Source: Bacillota bacterium
GTDB lineage: Bacteria; Bacillota; Clostridia; Christensenellales; Christensenellaceae
NCBI GenBank assembly: GCA_023408315.1
Contig: JAEYKI010000008.1
Span: 558,001 to 622,000 of the forward strand
DNA: 64,000 nt
Direction of reading: 5' to 3'
Below are positions 43,362 through 52,669 of this stretch, one piece after another. The notes below the pieces were generated by a model that searched no databases, was not told the origin of the DNA, and saw only the letters and a list, made by a program, of their open reading frames with translations. The stretch's first letter is position 1. Each line of letters opens with the position of its first letter. The position numbers and the translations under genes were made by a program.

Positions 43362-44528
43362 TTATATGTCCATTGTCTCTATGCCTTGAAACGCTTTTTC
43401 AACCAGTTCGTCCACATTAAGGCGGCTCTCCGAGCGTTCGATGCGCTCCAGTTTGGGATGCGTCACAGGGTGCTTGGGCACAAATATGGTGCAACAGTCT
43501 TCATAAGGCAATATGGAAGTCTCATATGTGCCAATCTGCGCCGCCTTTTCCATGATCTCCTGCTTGTCCATACCGATCACCGGCCGCAATATGGGCATCC
43601 TCACCACCGCGCCCGTCACCGCCATGCTGTCCAGGGTCTGGCTGGCAACCTGGCCTATGCTCTCTCCCGTTATAATGGCGGCCGCGCCGTTTTCCCGCGC
43701 GGCGCGCTCTGCAATGCGCATCATAAACCTGCGCATAATGGTCACCAGTTCCTCGTGCGGGCAATTTTTGTATATTTCCATCTGTATATCCGTAAACCGC
43801 ACCACATGCAGGCGCATCGGCCCGGCGTAAGCAGAAACCAGCTTTGCCAATTGCACCACCTTCTGCTTGGCTGCCTCGCTGGTGTATGGCGGGCTCTGGA
43901 AATGAATGGCCTGCAGCGCCACTCCGCGCTTTGCGGTCATATACCCCGCAACCGGGCTGTCTATTCCCCCGGATAAGAGCAGCATGGCGCATCCGCCGCT
44001 GCCCACAGGCAGCCCGCCCGGCCCCGGTATGATGTCCAGGTAACAGAACGCCTGTTCCCGCACCTCAATATAAACGGTGATCCCGGGATTGTGCACATCC
44101 ACCGTAAGGCCTCCCACGTTTTTCAGCAGATACGCGCCCACTTCCGCGCAGATCTGCATGGAGTTTAGTGGAAAGCGTTTGTCCGCCCGCTTGGCCTGTG
44201 CCTTAAAAGTAGCCTGCGTAATACCCCTGCTCTGCATATATTCCCGTACGGTTTTCTGCGCGGTTTGGCAAATATCTTCCATTGTCTTGCCCGTTTCTGT
44301 GGCCAGGCTGACGGAGTGTACGCCAAATACCTTTACCAGGGCTTCCGTAATGCCTGCCGCGTCCCGCTCCGCAAAGCCGGTTACATAAAACCGGCCCTCC
44401 CCCTTGCGTATGGCCGCGCCCGCAAACTCTTTTAAGGCGCTCTCCATATTGCGCCGAAGCAGCCTCTCAAAATACGGGCGGTTGAGGCCCTTTAAATGAA
44501 TTTCTCCATATCTTACCAGTAACATCAT
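43362..44528 (-). CDS. thiI: tRNA 4-thiouridine synthase ThiI
   Basis: 388 residues from the ATG at 44528 (AAGGA at 6 nt); a longer frame lies inside the cysteine desulfurase gene. Ferredoxin-like and THUMP domains, then PP-loop LLLSGGIDSPVAGY. No C-terminal rhodanese domain, as usual in Firmicutes, so sulfur is delivered from a partner desulfurase; that gene precedes it by one base. Confidence 0.96.
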   Translation of the reverse strand: MMLLVRYGEIHLKGLNRPYFERLLRRNMESALKEFAGAAIRKGEGRFYVTGFAERDAAGITEALVKVFGVHSVSLATETGKTMEDICQTAQKTVREYMQSRGITQATFKAQAKRADKRFPLNSMQICAEVGAYLLKNVGGLTVDVHNPGITVYIEVREQAFCYLDIIPGPGGLPVGSGGCAMLLLSGGIDSPVAGYMTAKRGVALQAIHFQSPPYTSEAAKQKVVQLAKLVSAYAGPMRLHVVRFTDIQMEIYKNCPHEELVTIMRRFMMRIAERAARENGAAAIITGESIGQVASQTLDSMAVTGAVVRMPILRPVIGMDKQEIMEKAAQIGTYETSILPYEDCCTIFVPKHPVTHPKLERIERSESRLNVDELVEKAFQGIETMDI

Positions 44529-44529
44529 A

Positions 44530-45663
44530 TTATTTCCTTGTAAACCTCCGGAGTTCCTCTGCAGATTGTACCATCTCCCGCGCTGCAGCCGCCGCTTCCT
44601 CCGCCGTATTGAACGGTGAAAAACTGACGCGCACCACGCCTTCCGCCTGCGCCTTGCCGAGGCCAAGCCCCTGGCCCACACGCCCCACACCTTTTTTGGA
44701 TGTGCAGGCGGACCCTGTGGATATATATATCTTCTTTTCTTCCAGCGCGTGCAGAAGCACCTCGCCGCGCACGCCCTCTATGGAAAGGCACACAATATGC
44801 GGCGCGCCGTCCGGCGGGCTCAAAACCTCCACCCCCGCAAGCGGGGCAATTTCCCCAAGAAACGTATCTTTCAATCCGGCAAGTATACCGGTAAACGCTT
44901 CCCGCCTCTGCATAAAATGTTCGGCAGCATGGGCAAACGCCGCAATGCCAAACGTGTTTTCCGTGCCGGACCTAAGGCCCTTCTCCTGCCCGCCCCCGGG
45001 AATCAGCGGCCCAAGCGGCACGCCTTTTTTATACAGTACCGCCCCCACGCCCTTCAGGCCGTGAATCTTATGTGCGGATATTGTGTAATAATCTATATCC
45101 GCCCAGCCCGGAGCCTGCACGCGCAGATACGCCTGCACGCCGTCGCTGTGAAACAGCGTCCGGTTGTTTTTCGCTTTTACCGCGCGGGCAATGGCCGCAA
45201 TGTCGCTTACCGCGCCCGTCTGGTTATTCACGTGCATCACGCTCACCAGCGCCGTATCCGGCCGCACCGCGCCCGCTACATCCTCCGGCCGCACGGTTCC
45301 GTGCCTGTCCGGTTTTATAAAGGTCACTTCGTGCCCCTCTTCCGCCAGGCGCGCCATGGCCTGGTACACGGCGGCATGTTCCACTTCGGAAGTAATGTAA
45401 TGCATGGTTTTCTGCTTCCTGGCCCCGCCCAAAATAACAGCAACGTCCGCTTCCGTGCCCGAGCTGGTAAAGAACGCTTCCATACCGCCAAACCCTTTTT
45501 TAATCACTTCCCGCGCGGCTTCCATCCGGCCCGCATCAAACACCGCCGGTGCATACAGCGCGGAAGGGTTATGCCACCCTTCTTCCAGATACCCGTCCCA
45601 AACCCCGCGCAAAGAAGCGAGCGGCTTGGTTGTGGCCGCATTGTCCAGGTATATCTCCCGCAT
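44530..45663 (-). CDS. Cysteine desulfurase (NifS/IscS-like)
   Basis: 377-residue PLP enzyme. PLP lysine in SAHKIHGLKG, catalytic Cys in STGSACTSKKG, N-terminal YLDNAATTKP. Placed directly before thiI, matching the NifZ-ThiI pair in Bacillus that supplies sulfur for tRNA s4U. Start ATG at 45663 behind GGAG. Confidence 0.95.
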   Translation of the reverse strand: MREIYLDNAATTKPLASLRGVWDGYLEEGWHNPSALYAPAVFDAGRMEAAREVIKKGFGGMEAFFTSSGTEADVAVILGGARKQKTMHYITSEVEHAAVYQAMARLAEEGHEVTFIKPDRHGTVRPEDVAGAVRPDTALVSVMHVNNQTGAVSDIAAIARAVKAKNNRTLFHSDGVQAYLRVQAPGWADIDYYTISAHKIHGLKGVGAVLYKKGVPLGPLIPGGGQEKGLRSGTENTFGIAAFAHAAEHFMQRREAFTGILAGLKDTFLGEIAPLAGVEVLSPPDGAPHIVCLSIEGVRGEVLLHALEEKKIYISTGSACTSKKGVGRVGQGLGLGKAQAEGVVRVSFSPFNTAEEAAAAAREMVQSAEELRRFTRK

Positions 45664-45805
45664 TCGAATCTCCAATCCTGTTCAGACGCATTTTAAAAAG
45701 CGGTATTATTGTAACACAATTTGTGGCGTGGAGCCAGCCCCATCCGGCGGCTTTGCTGTCACTTCCTGTTTTGTTTGTGCTTCCATAGGAAAAGCTGGCT
45801 TTAGT

Positions 45806-45838
45806 AAAAAAAGAGCGGCACCGGGCCGCCCTTTTTTA
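45806..45838 (-). terminator. Terminator of the HtrA gene
   Basis: GC stem gcggc/gccgc extended by A/T pairs, T-run on the minus strand, 21 bp after the HtrA stop. Confidence 0.75.
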
Positions 45839-45858
45839 TGCTATATAAAAAATGTGTA

Positions 45859-47328
45859 TCAGTTTCCAAACGGATTCTCAAACGGATTGCTGCCAAACGG
45901 ATTGCTGCTGTTGTTTTCCGTTTCCGAATTGGAAGGAATCGTGCTCTTCTGCAGCTTGTTGATGTCTTCCGTAACAATTTTGATGTCCATTGTCTGGCCG
46001 TTTCTCCAGATGGTCAGCGTAATGGTCGCGTCCAGGCCCTTGGACTTAATGGTTCCCGCAAGGTCTGTAATCTTGTCTACAGAAACGCCGTCCACCGCGG
46101 TGATGATGTCGTTCTCCTGCACGCCCGCCTTTTGCGCCGGGCCGCCCACCGTAACCGATCCTACCAGCGCGCCCTTGGGAACATCCCAGTTCTTGGCGTC
46201 CGTATCCGTAATCATGTAATAGGAGATGCCGATGCCGGGCTTCTGGATATTGCCGTTTGCAATGAGCTGTTTGGCAATTTCCATCACATAGTTCACCGGG
46301 ATGGCAAACCCTATGCCTTCGGTGGCAATGGTATCGCCGTATTCGTCCACACCCGCGAACATGCTCTTCAATGCGGTCATGCCGATCACCTGGCCGTTCG
46401 CGTCAATCAGCGGGCCGCCGCTGTTGCCGGGGTTAATGGCTGCGTCCGTCTGCAGCACATGGTATGTGCGGTCTCCCGACTGAATTGTACGGTTCAGGGA
46501 ACTCAAATAGCCCACCGTTACCGTGCCCGCCAATTCCTCGTCCAGCGGATTTCCGATGGCCACCACAAGCTCGCCCACCTGCAGCTTGTCGCTGTTGCCC
46601 ACGGATACGGGCGAAAGGCCGGTTGCTTCTATTTTAAGCACAGCCACGTCGGAATCATAGTCTTTGCCTTTTACGGTCGCGTCGTACTGCGTGCCGTCGT
46701 GCAGAATCACCTTAATATATGCGCCGTCCTCAATCACATGGCTGTTTGTTACAATCAGGCCGTCGCTGGAGATAATGAATCCCGTGCCATAACCAATATC
46801 CTGTGTAGAGGCCGACTGCCCCGGCACATACTGCTTGTTGTACGTTTTTACGCCAACCACGCTGGGCGCCAGTTTGGTGGCTATTTCCGGAACCGGATTG
46901 GTTTTATCCGCAATCACCGGCGCGGAAGTGCCAACCGTTACAGCAGACTGGTCTTTTACAGGGCTTGCAACCACAGAAGGCTGCGCTTCCACACTCTTCT
47001 GGGCCAAGGCATAGCCCCCGTTTATGGCGGGCATAACCACATAGCCCGTTAAAAGGGAACCGCCCACCGCAGACGCAATGCAGGCCACAACCAGCACCCC
47101 GGCAATGCCGCGCTGCCCTCTGGGTGCTTTGGGTGCTTTGGGTGCCTTCTCCTTTTTTGTCTTCCTGGCTTTTTTGTCCGTATAGTTATAGCTGTCGTCA
47201 TATTCCGTGTAATGTGTTTCTTTTTTTTCTTCCCCGTACCTTGGCTCCACCGGCGGAATTTCGCCAGGCGCCGGCGCGCCGTCCTCGCCGAATTTATTTA
47301 AACCGTTGCCGTCCTCGTCTGGATACAT
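45859..47328 (-). CDS. htrA: HtrA/DegP-type membrane serine protease
   Basis: 489 residues. Cytoplasmic charged N-terminus with KAPKAPKAP repeat, one transmembrane helix (about 75-100), then a trypsin-like domain with His197 (TNSHV), Asp227 (DYDSDVAV) and Ser303 (GNSGGP), and a C-terminal PDZ domain (about 350-450). Envelope quality control. The tail is Asn/Pro/Phe/Gly-rich. Lies downstream of a two-component system that may control it, as CssRS controls HtrA in Bacillus. Confidence 0.96.
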   Translation of the reverse strand: MYPDEDGNGLNKFGEDGAPAPGEIPPVEPRYGEEKKETHYTEYDDSYNYTDKKARKTKKEKAPKAPKAPRGQRGIAGVLVVACIASAVGGSLLTGYVVMPAINGGYALAQKSVEAQPSVVASPVKDQSAVTVGTSAPVIADKTNPVPEIATKLAPSVVGVKTYNKQYVPGQSASTQDIGYGTGFIISSDGLIVTNSHVIEDGAYIKVILHDGTQYDATVKGKDYDSDVAVLKIEATGLSPVSVGNSDKLQVGELVVAIGNPLDEELAGTVTVGYLSSLNRTIQSGDRTYHVLQTDAAINPGNSGGPLIDANGQVIGMTALKSMFAGVDEYGDTIATEGIGFAIPVNYVMEIAKQLIANGNIQKPGIGISYYMITDTDAKNWDVPKGALVGSVTVGGPAQKAGVQENDIITAVDGVSVDKITDLAGTIKSKGLDATITLTIWRNGQTMDIKIVTEDINKLQKSTIPSNSETENNSSNPFGSNPFENPFGN

Positions 47329-47536
47329 ATATAATACACTCCTTTTTTGTTTTCTCGTCTATAGTATTTATTATAAACTCTATTTATCAATAATTTATGA
47401 ACAGATTATAAATAATCTGTTATTTATGCCTTATTTGCCGCAATCCGCGGTTTTTTTACAATCAAAAAAACAGGTGCTTTTTCAAGAATATGTTTCCATT
47501 ATATTTTGATTTCACATTTTTTCAGGCACAAATCTA

Positions 47537-48958
47537 TTATACCTTTTTCAGCGTAAACGTAAACGTTGTGCCTTCTTTTTGGCTGGATTTTACCCATATA
47601 TTCTGGCCGTGCCCCACAAGTATCTTCTTTACGATGGAAAGCCCAAGCCCCGTGCCTTCCTGCTCGCGCGTGCGGGATTTATCCGCCTTGTAAAAGCGCT
47701 CGAACACATAGGGCAGGTCTTCGGCGGGAATAACCCCCCCCGTGTTGTTCACGTTCACAAAAATGCTGGCGGGAGACTCGGTTGTATAAATGTGGATATC
47801 GCCGCCCTCCGGCGTAAATTTAACCGCATTGTCTATCAGGTTGGTCATCACCTGCCATATACGGTTTTCGTCCGCGTGCACATACTGCTTTTCGTCCCGT
47901 ATATCCACCGCCACTTCAATTTTTTTGGCCGATATCCTGCCCTCAAACGTAATAAGGCAGCGGCGGATCAGCTCGTTGATATCCATGTTCTTGAACGTAA
48001 AAGCGATCTTGCCGGATTCTATCTGCGATAAATCCAGTAAATCGTTAATCAGTAAATTCAGGCGTTTGGTTTCGTCCAGAACAATGCCCAGGTAATATTC
48101 CTGCTGGTCCTTGCGGATGGTGCCGTCCAGCATCCCCTGCACCAGCCCCTGCATGGATGTGAGAGGAGACCGCAGGTCGTGCGATACGTTGGCCACAAAG
48201 CTGCGCCGGGTGTTCTCATATTTTCCAAGGTCTTCGGCTACGGAATTAAACGTTTTGGAAAGGTCGCCAATCTCGTCCCTGGACGGTATATCAAGCCGCA
48301 CGTCAAAGTTGCCCCGCGCCAACTGTTTGGTTGCGCTCGCCACTTCCCGCAGCGGCCTTAAAATATTTTTCCCAAGAAAATACACCAAAATAACAGATAC
48401 GGCTATAGACATGAGCGCCGCGTAAATGATCTGGCGGTACATTTCCATCATAGAATCTGTCATGTCGCTCAGTTTCTTATGCACAAATACAGCGCCAATC
48501 ACGTTGCCGTCTATAACCACAGGCCATGCTACCGTAAGAACGGGCGCGTTAAAAAAGTTTTTGTCTACGGTCTCCACCGTTGCGCCGTTGCCCTTCCTGA
48601 TCTCCCCCAGCATGTTATTGAAATACATATTGATCTCTCCGGTGGTGATCTGCGTCTGGTGGGATGGGTCTACCTGTACCCACACAATACCGTTTGGATC
48701 CAAAACCCATATCACATCCCGGTTGTCCGCGGCCTGCTGGGAAACCATATTATTAAAATTCTCCGGAGAGATGATGTCCACATAAAAGTAAGCGGCCATT
48801 GTGCTTACGTCCCTGGCTACGCCTTCCATGTCCTCTTTTTCCTTGGCCTTATAGGCTTCGCTGTAGGACTGCGAAATCAATATGGCGGACAAAACGGTGG
48901 AGATGAGTATAATGACAATAAAGATTGTCATCAGCTTGGAAAAAACGGTCTTTCCCAT
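47537..48958 (-). CDS. Sensor histidine kinase
   Basis: 473-residue membrane kinase: helix about 11-30, an extracytoplasmic sensor of about 135 residues, helix about 175-195, HAMP, HisKA with phosphoacceptor VANVSHDLRSPLTS, and HATPase (NLIDNAVKFT; GTGLGLSIVKKIL). Overlaps none; response regulator precedes it by 3 nt. With HtrA following, envelope stress is a likely signal, by analogy only. Confidence 0.95.
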   Translation of the reverse strand: MGKTVFSKLMTIFIVIILISTVLSAILISQSYSEAYKAKEKEDMEGVARDVSTMAAYFYVDIISPENFNNMVSQQAADNRDVIWVLDPNGIVWVQVDPSHQTQITTGEINMYFNNMLGEIRKGNGATVETVDKNFFNAPVLTVAWPVVIDGNVIGAVFVHKKLSDMTDSMMEMYRQIIYAALMSIAVSVILVYFLGKNILRPLREVASATKQLARGNFDVRLDIPSRDEIGDLSKTFNSVAEDLGKYENTRRSFVANVSHDLRSPLTSMQGLVQGMLDGTIRKDQQEYYLGIVLDETKRLNLLINDLLDLSQIESGKIAFTFKNMDINELIRRCLITFEGRISAKKIEVAVDIRDEKQYVHADENRIWQVMTNLIDNAVKFTPEGGDIHIYTTESPASIFVNVNNTGGVIPAEDLPYVFERFYKADKSRTREQEGTGLGLSIVKKILVGHGQNIWVKSSQKEGTTFTFTLKKV

Positions 48959-48961
48959 TCC

Positions 48962-49642
48962 TTAGTTGACCTCAAACTTGTATCCGACTCCCCACACGGT
49001 TTTAATCTGCCAGTTGGGGCCTTCGGGAAGCTTTTCCCGCAGGCGTTTAACGTGCACGTCCACCGTGCGGGAATCGCCAAAGTAGTCAAAATCCCATACC
49101 TGCTCCAAAAGCTGCTCCCGCGTAAACACCTTGTTTGGCCGGGTGGCCAGGTAATACAAAAGCTCCATTTCCTTGGGCGGCAGTTTGAGCGTTTCTTCGT
49201 TATAGATCACCTTGTAATCGTCCATATCAATCACCAGGCCTTCATATTCCACAATCCGCTTTTCTTCCTGGGACGCGTTTGTGCGGCGGATCACCGCCTT
49301 TACGCGCGCCATCAGTTCCTTGGGGTCAAACGGCTTTACCACGTAATCGTCCGCGCCAATCTCCAGCGCCAGCACCTTGTCGAAGGTATCCCCCTTTGCG
49401 GTCAGCATAATTACCGGCACGTTGCTGGTTTTGCGTATCTCCTGCACCGCCTTGATGCCGTCCATAACAGGCATCATAATATCCATCAGCACAAGGTCGT
49501 AGCTTTTCTTTCCAAACTCCTCCACGCATTCCGCGCCGTTCTTTGCGTCCGTCACGCTGTAGCCTTCGTTTTGCAGGTACAGCCGCACCAAGTCGCGGAT
49601 GTTTTTATCGTCGTCCACCAGCAGTATGTTCTGTTTATCCAT
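48962..49642 (-). CDS. OmpR/PhoB-family response regulator
   Basis: 226 residues. Receiver with phosphoacceptor Asp in LVLMDIMMPVMDG and Lys in LTAKGD; C-terminal winged helix (TRPNKVFTREQLLEQVW; DSRTVDVHVKRLREKL). Start at the second Met, 8 nt from GGGAG; the first Met lies too close to it. First gene of the two-component operon. Confidence 0.95.
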   Translation of the reverse strand: MDKQNILLVDDDKNIRDLVRLYLQNEGYSVTDAKNGAECVEEFGKKSYDLVLMDIMMPVMDGIKAVQEIRKTSNVPVIMLTAKGDTFDKVLALEIGADDYVVKPFDPKELMARVKAVIRRTNASQEEKRIVEYEGLVIDMDDYKVIYNEETLKLPPKEMELLYYLATRPNKVFTREQLLEQVWDFDYFGDSRTVDVHVKRLREKLPEGPNWQIKTVWGVGYKFEVN

Positions 49643-49677
49643 TTTCATATCTCCCAGAAAACAGCTATTTTTAATAT

Positions 49678-50112
49678 TTATATTGGCTCCACCCGTATCC
49701 CGATGCGTTGTAAGAGAGCGGCCGTCACGCCGTATCCCTGTTTCAGTTTGCCGCTAAAAGTTCCGTCATAAAGCAAACCCGCGCCGCAGGATGGGCTTTT
49801 TTGTTTTAAATATACCACATCGGCGCCTTGCATTTGTAAAAATTCTAAGAATTTTTCAGCGCCCAAAATAAATTCCTTTGTTACGTCTTCGCCCTTTTTA
49901 TTCATTACACGCGCGTGCCCGTCCAGCACGTCGTATCCGTTTCCCCCCACAATCTCGCACGGCTCGCGGGGCGCTCCAAGCCCGCCCATCAGCTCCGGGC
50001 ATGCGGGCAGCGCCTTGCCCCCGCGCACCAGCCGCACGCATTCCTCATTTGGCGTTGCTTTTCCATCGTACCGGCAGGGAATCCCCGCCAAACATGAACT
50101 GATAATGATCAT
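49678..50112 (-). CDS. DUF523 family protein
   Basis: 144 residues. Family pattern SSCLAGIPCRYDGK at the start, CPELMGGLGAPREPCEI, and LKQKSPSCG with the C-terminal YDGTFSGKL. Conserved cysteines suggest metal binding. Function unknown; related to the N-terminal half of some DUF523-DUF1722 proteins. Independent of the two-component genes except for strand. Confidence 0.92.
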   Translation of the reverse strand: MIIISSCLAGIPCRYDGKATPNEECVRLVRGGKALPACPELMGGLGAPREPCEIVGGNGYDVLDGHARVMNKKGEDVTKEFILGAEKFLEFLQMQGADVVYLKQKSPSCGAGLLYDGTFSGKLKQGYGVTAALLQRIGIRVEPI

Positions 50113-50252
50113 ACTTTCTACCTTTTGTTATTATTGGAGGCTTCCAGCCTCCAAACCACTGGCCTGCCCTGCCATACGGCATTTTAGATAAATTGCTTGT
50201 TTTTATTCTATTCCCAAAACGCTGCTAAGCAGCGTTTTGCATCAAATTTTTT

Positions 50253-50306
50253 TGCTTCTTTTCTTTTTCAAAAAGAAGTGGGGCTTGGGGCAAAACCCCA
50301 CAGAAA
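50253..50306. repeat. CTTCTTTTCTTT hairpin repeat at the mutS2 3' end
   Basis: CTTCTTTTCTTTTT and AAAAAGAAG form a stem, followed by a GGGG/CCCC hairpin next to the mutS2 stop. Same layout as 20911-20962. Confidence 0.65.
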
Positions 50307-50311
50307 ACAAT

Positions 50312-52669
50312 CTACTTCAAAGTAACCACCGTTACCCCGTCTCCGCCTTCGCCGTACTGGCCGCCGCGGAAGCTCTTCACGTGCGGGTGGTTTTTCAGGT
50401 AAGCCCGCACGCCATTTTTTAGAACCCCGGTGCCGCGCCCGTGAATAATGGATACCTCCGTTAAGCCGGACAAAAACGCGTCGTCCAAATACTTGTCCAG
50501 AATAATCTGCGCGTCGTCCACCGCCTGCCCGTGCAGGTCCACCGAAAGCCCCACGCTGCGCTGTGCTAGTCTGACGCTTGAGGTGCGTTCGTACTTTTTC
50601 TTCTGGAAAGCCTGTTGCGCTTCCAGGTCGGAGATATGTATTTCTATCTTCATAATGCCCGCCTGCACCTGCACCTTGCCCTTCGCGTCCGGCAGGCCAA
50701 TCACGGCCGCGTCCGCGTCCATGCTCACAATGTGCACGGCGTCCCCCAACCGCATGGTTTTGGGGTCCAGGTGCGCGCCCTTGCGCTTGGATTTATTGAT
50801 GGAGGAAGCCAGCACATCCTTTTTTGCGTCCAGCGTCCGCCGTATCTTGTGCGTTTCCCTGGTGCGGGTGGATTCGTCCTGGTTTTTCAGCTTCTTTGCC
50901 GCCTGTATCATTTCCTCCGTCTCGTCCTTGGCGTCGGAAACAATCTCAAACGCCTTCTTGCGCGCGTCTTCCAGCATTTTGGCGTATTTCTCTTCCATCT
51001 GCGCTTCCCGCTTCTGGGCCTGCGCCTTCGTCTCCGCCGCTTCCGCCATCAGCCCTTCCGCCCGCGCAAGCTCCCGCTCGGCCAGAAGGCGCGTATTCTC
51101 CGCGTTTGTCAGCAAGTCGCTGAACGCGACATGCTCGTTTGAAAGGAAGCCCTGCGCACGGTCCAATACGCGCCGGGGAAGCCCCAGCCGCTTGGCAACG
51201 AGCATGGCATTGCTCTGCCCCGCCACTCCTGTCAGCAGCTTAAACGTGGGCCGCAGCGCCACCGGGTCAAACTCCATGCTGGCGTTTTCAAAGCCCTCCG
51301 TCTGCATGGCAAAGGCCTTTAGCTCGGTGTAATGCGTTGTCGCCAGCACGGTCGCGCCCTGGGCTGCCAGTTCGGAGAGAAACGCCATTGCAAGCGCCGC
51401 GCCCTCCTGCGGCTCGGTTCCCGCGCCCGCCTCATCCAGCAGCGCCAGGGATTTTTTGCCCGCGTGCTGCAATATATAAATCACGTTTTTCATATGAGAT
51501 GAGAATGTAGAGAGTGACTGCTCGATGCTCTGTTCGTCCCCTATGTCCGCAAATACGCCGTCGTATACAGGCATGCGCACGCCCCAGTGCGCCGGCAAAA
51601 ACAGGCCGGACTGCGCCATGGCGGCGAACAGCCCCACCATTTTGAGAGTGACCGTTTTGCCTCCGGTGTTGGGCCCGGTGATTACAAGCGACCGGGTGTT
51701 TCCATCCAAAACCAGCGTAACCGGTATCACTTGCTCCGCGGGAATAAGCGGATGCCTGCCTTCTCTTATCATGATCGCATTGTCCCGGCTGAACTCCACA
51801 GGCACCGCCTTCATCTGCCCGGCCAGCGCAGCCTTGGCAAACACCAGGTCCAGATAGGCAAGCAGCGTTACGTCCGCCTCTATGTCCGCAATATAGGGCC
51901 GCACGGAATCGGACAGGCGCATCAGTATGCGCGCAATCTCTTCTTCCTCCTCCGCCAGAAGCCCGCTGATGCGGTTGTTTGCCTCCACCACGCTCATTGG
52001 TTCTATAAACAGGGTGGCGCCGCTTGCGCTTTGCGCGTGCACAATGCCAGGCAGCGCCCCTTTATATTCGGCCTTAACGGGCACCACATACCTGCCGTTG
52101 CGCTGTGTTACAATGGAATCCTGCAACGGCTTGGCGTTTTCTCCGCTCCTGATGATCTGCTGCAGTTTTTCACGGATAAATTCGTTTTCGCGGCGTATCT
52201 TCCTGCGTATGTTAAAAAGTTCGTCCGAAGCCGTATCCGCCAGTTCGTTCTCGCCAATAATGCACTTGTCTATCTCCCGCATCACATCTTCGTCAAAAAA
52301 CAGTTTCTGCGCCATTTGTGAAAGCCGCGGCTGCCCTTCTTCCTCCCAAATGGATTTTTTTGTTTTCTTTGCCGCCTTGAATACGGAATTCAGGCGCAGC
52401 AGTTCCGCGCAGTTCAGCCCCGCGCCGGAGGACAGGCGCTTCAGTTCCCCCTCCGGCGTATCAAACGGCGCAACCGGGTATGCCGCCTGCCGGAGCAGCA
52501 GTGTTTCCGCTTCCCGCGTCTCGTCCATCAGCCGCGCCGCCTCCTGCGGGTCCCCGGTGGGCGCGAGTTCCTCCGCCAGCGCCCTGCCCGCGCCGGATAC
52601 CGTTTTGGCTCCCAGCATCCGCAGCACAACGTCGTATTCCAGTAATTTCGCCGTTTTCTTGCCGATCAT
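50312..52669 (-). CDS. mutS2: MutS2 family ATPase/endonuclease
   Basis: 785 residues. MutS-type ATPase with Walker A GPNTGGKTVTLK, Walker B LALLDEAGAGTEPQEG, a long coiled-coil (about 515-610), and a C-terminal Smr nuclease domain with DLHGQAVDDA and HGRGTGVLK. Lacks the mismatch-recognition domain of MutS. Acts in recombination suppression and, in Bacillus, in splitting collided ribosomes. Its RBS lies in the end of the U32 gene. Confidence 0.97.
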   Translation of the reverse strand: MIGKKTAKLLEYDVVLRMLGAKTVSGAGRALAEELAPTGDPQEAARLMDETREAETLLLRQAAYPVAPFDTPEGELKRLSSGAGLNCAELLRLNSVFKAAKKTKKSIWEEEGQPRLSQMAQKLFFDEDVMREIDKCIIGENELADTASDELFNIRRKIRRENEFIREKLQQIIRSGENAKPLQDSIVTQRNGRYVVPVKAEYKGALPGIVHAQSASGATLFIEPMSVVEANNRISGLLAEEEEEIARILMRLSDSVRPYIADIEADVTLLAYLDLVFAKAALAGQMKAVPVEFSRDNAIMIREGRHPLIPAEQVIPVTLVLDGNTRSLVITGPNTGGKTVTLKMVGLFAAMAQSGLFLPAHWGVRMPVYDGVFADIGDEQSIEQSLSTFSSHMKNVIYILQHAGKKSLALLDEAGAGTEPQEGAALAMAFLSELAAQGATVLATTHYTELKAFAMQTEGFENASMEFDPVALRPTFKLLTGVAGQSNAMLVAKRLGLPRRVLDRAQGFLSNEHVAFSDLLTNAENTRLLAERELARAEGLMAEAAETKAQAQKREAQMEEKYAKMLEDARKKAFEIVSDAKDETEEMIQAAKKLKNQDESTRTRETHKIRRTLDAKKDVLASSINKSKRKGAHLDPKTMRLGDAVHIVSMDADAAVIGLPDAKGKVQVQAGIMKIEIHISDLEAQQAFQKKKYERTSSVRLAQRSVGLSVDLHGQAVDDAQIILDKYLDDAFLSGLTEVSIIHGRGTGVLKNGVRAYLKNHPHVKSFRGGQYGEGGDGVTVVTLK

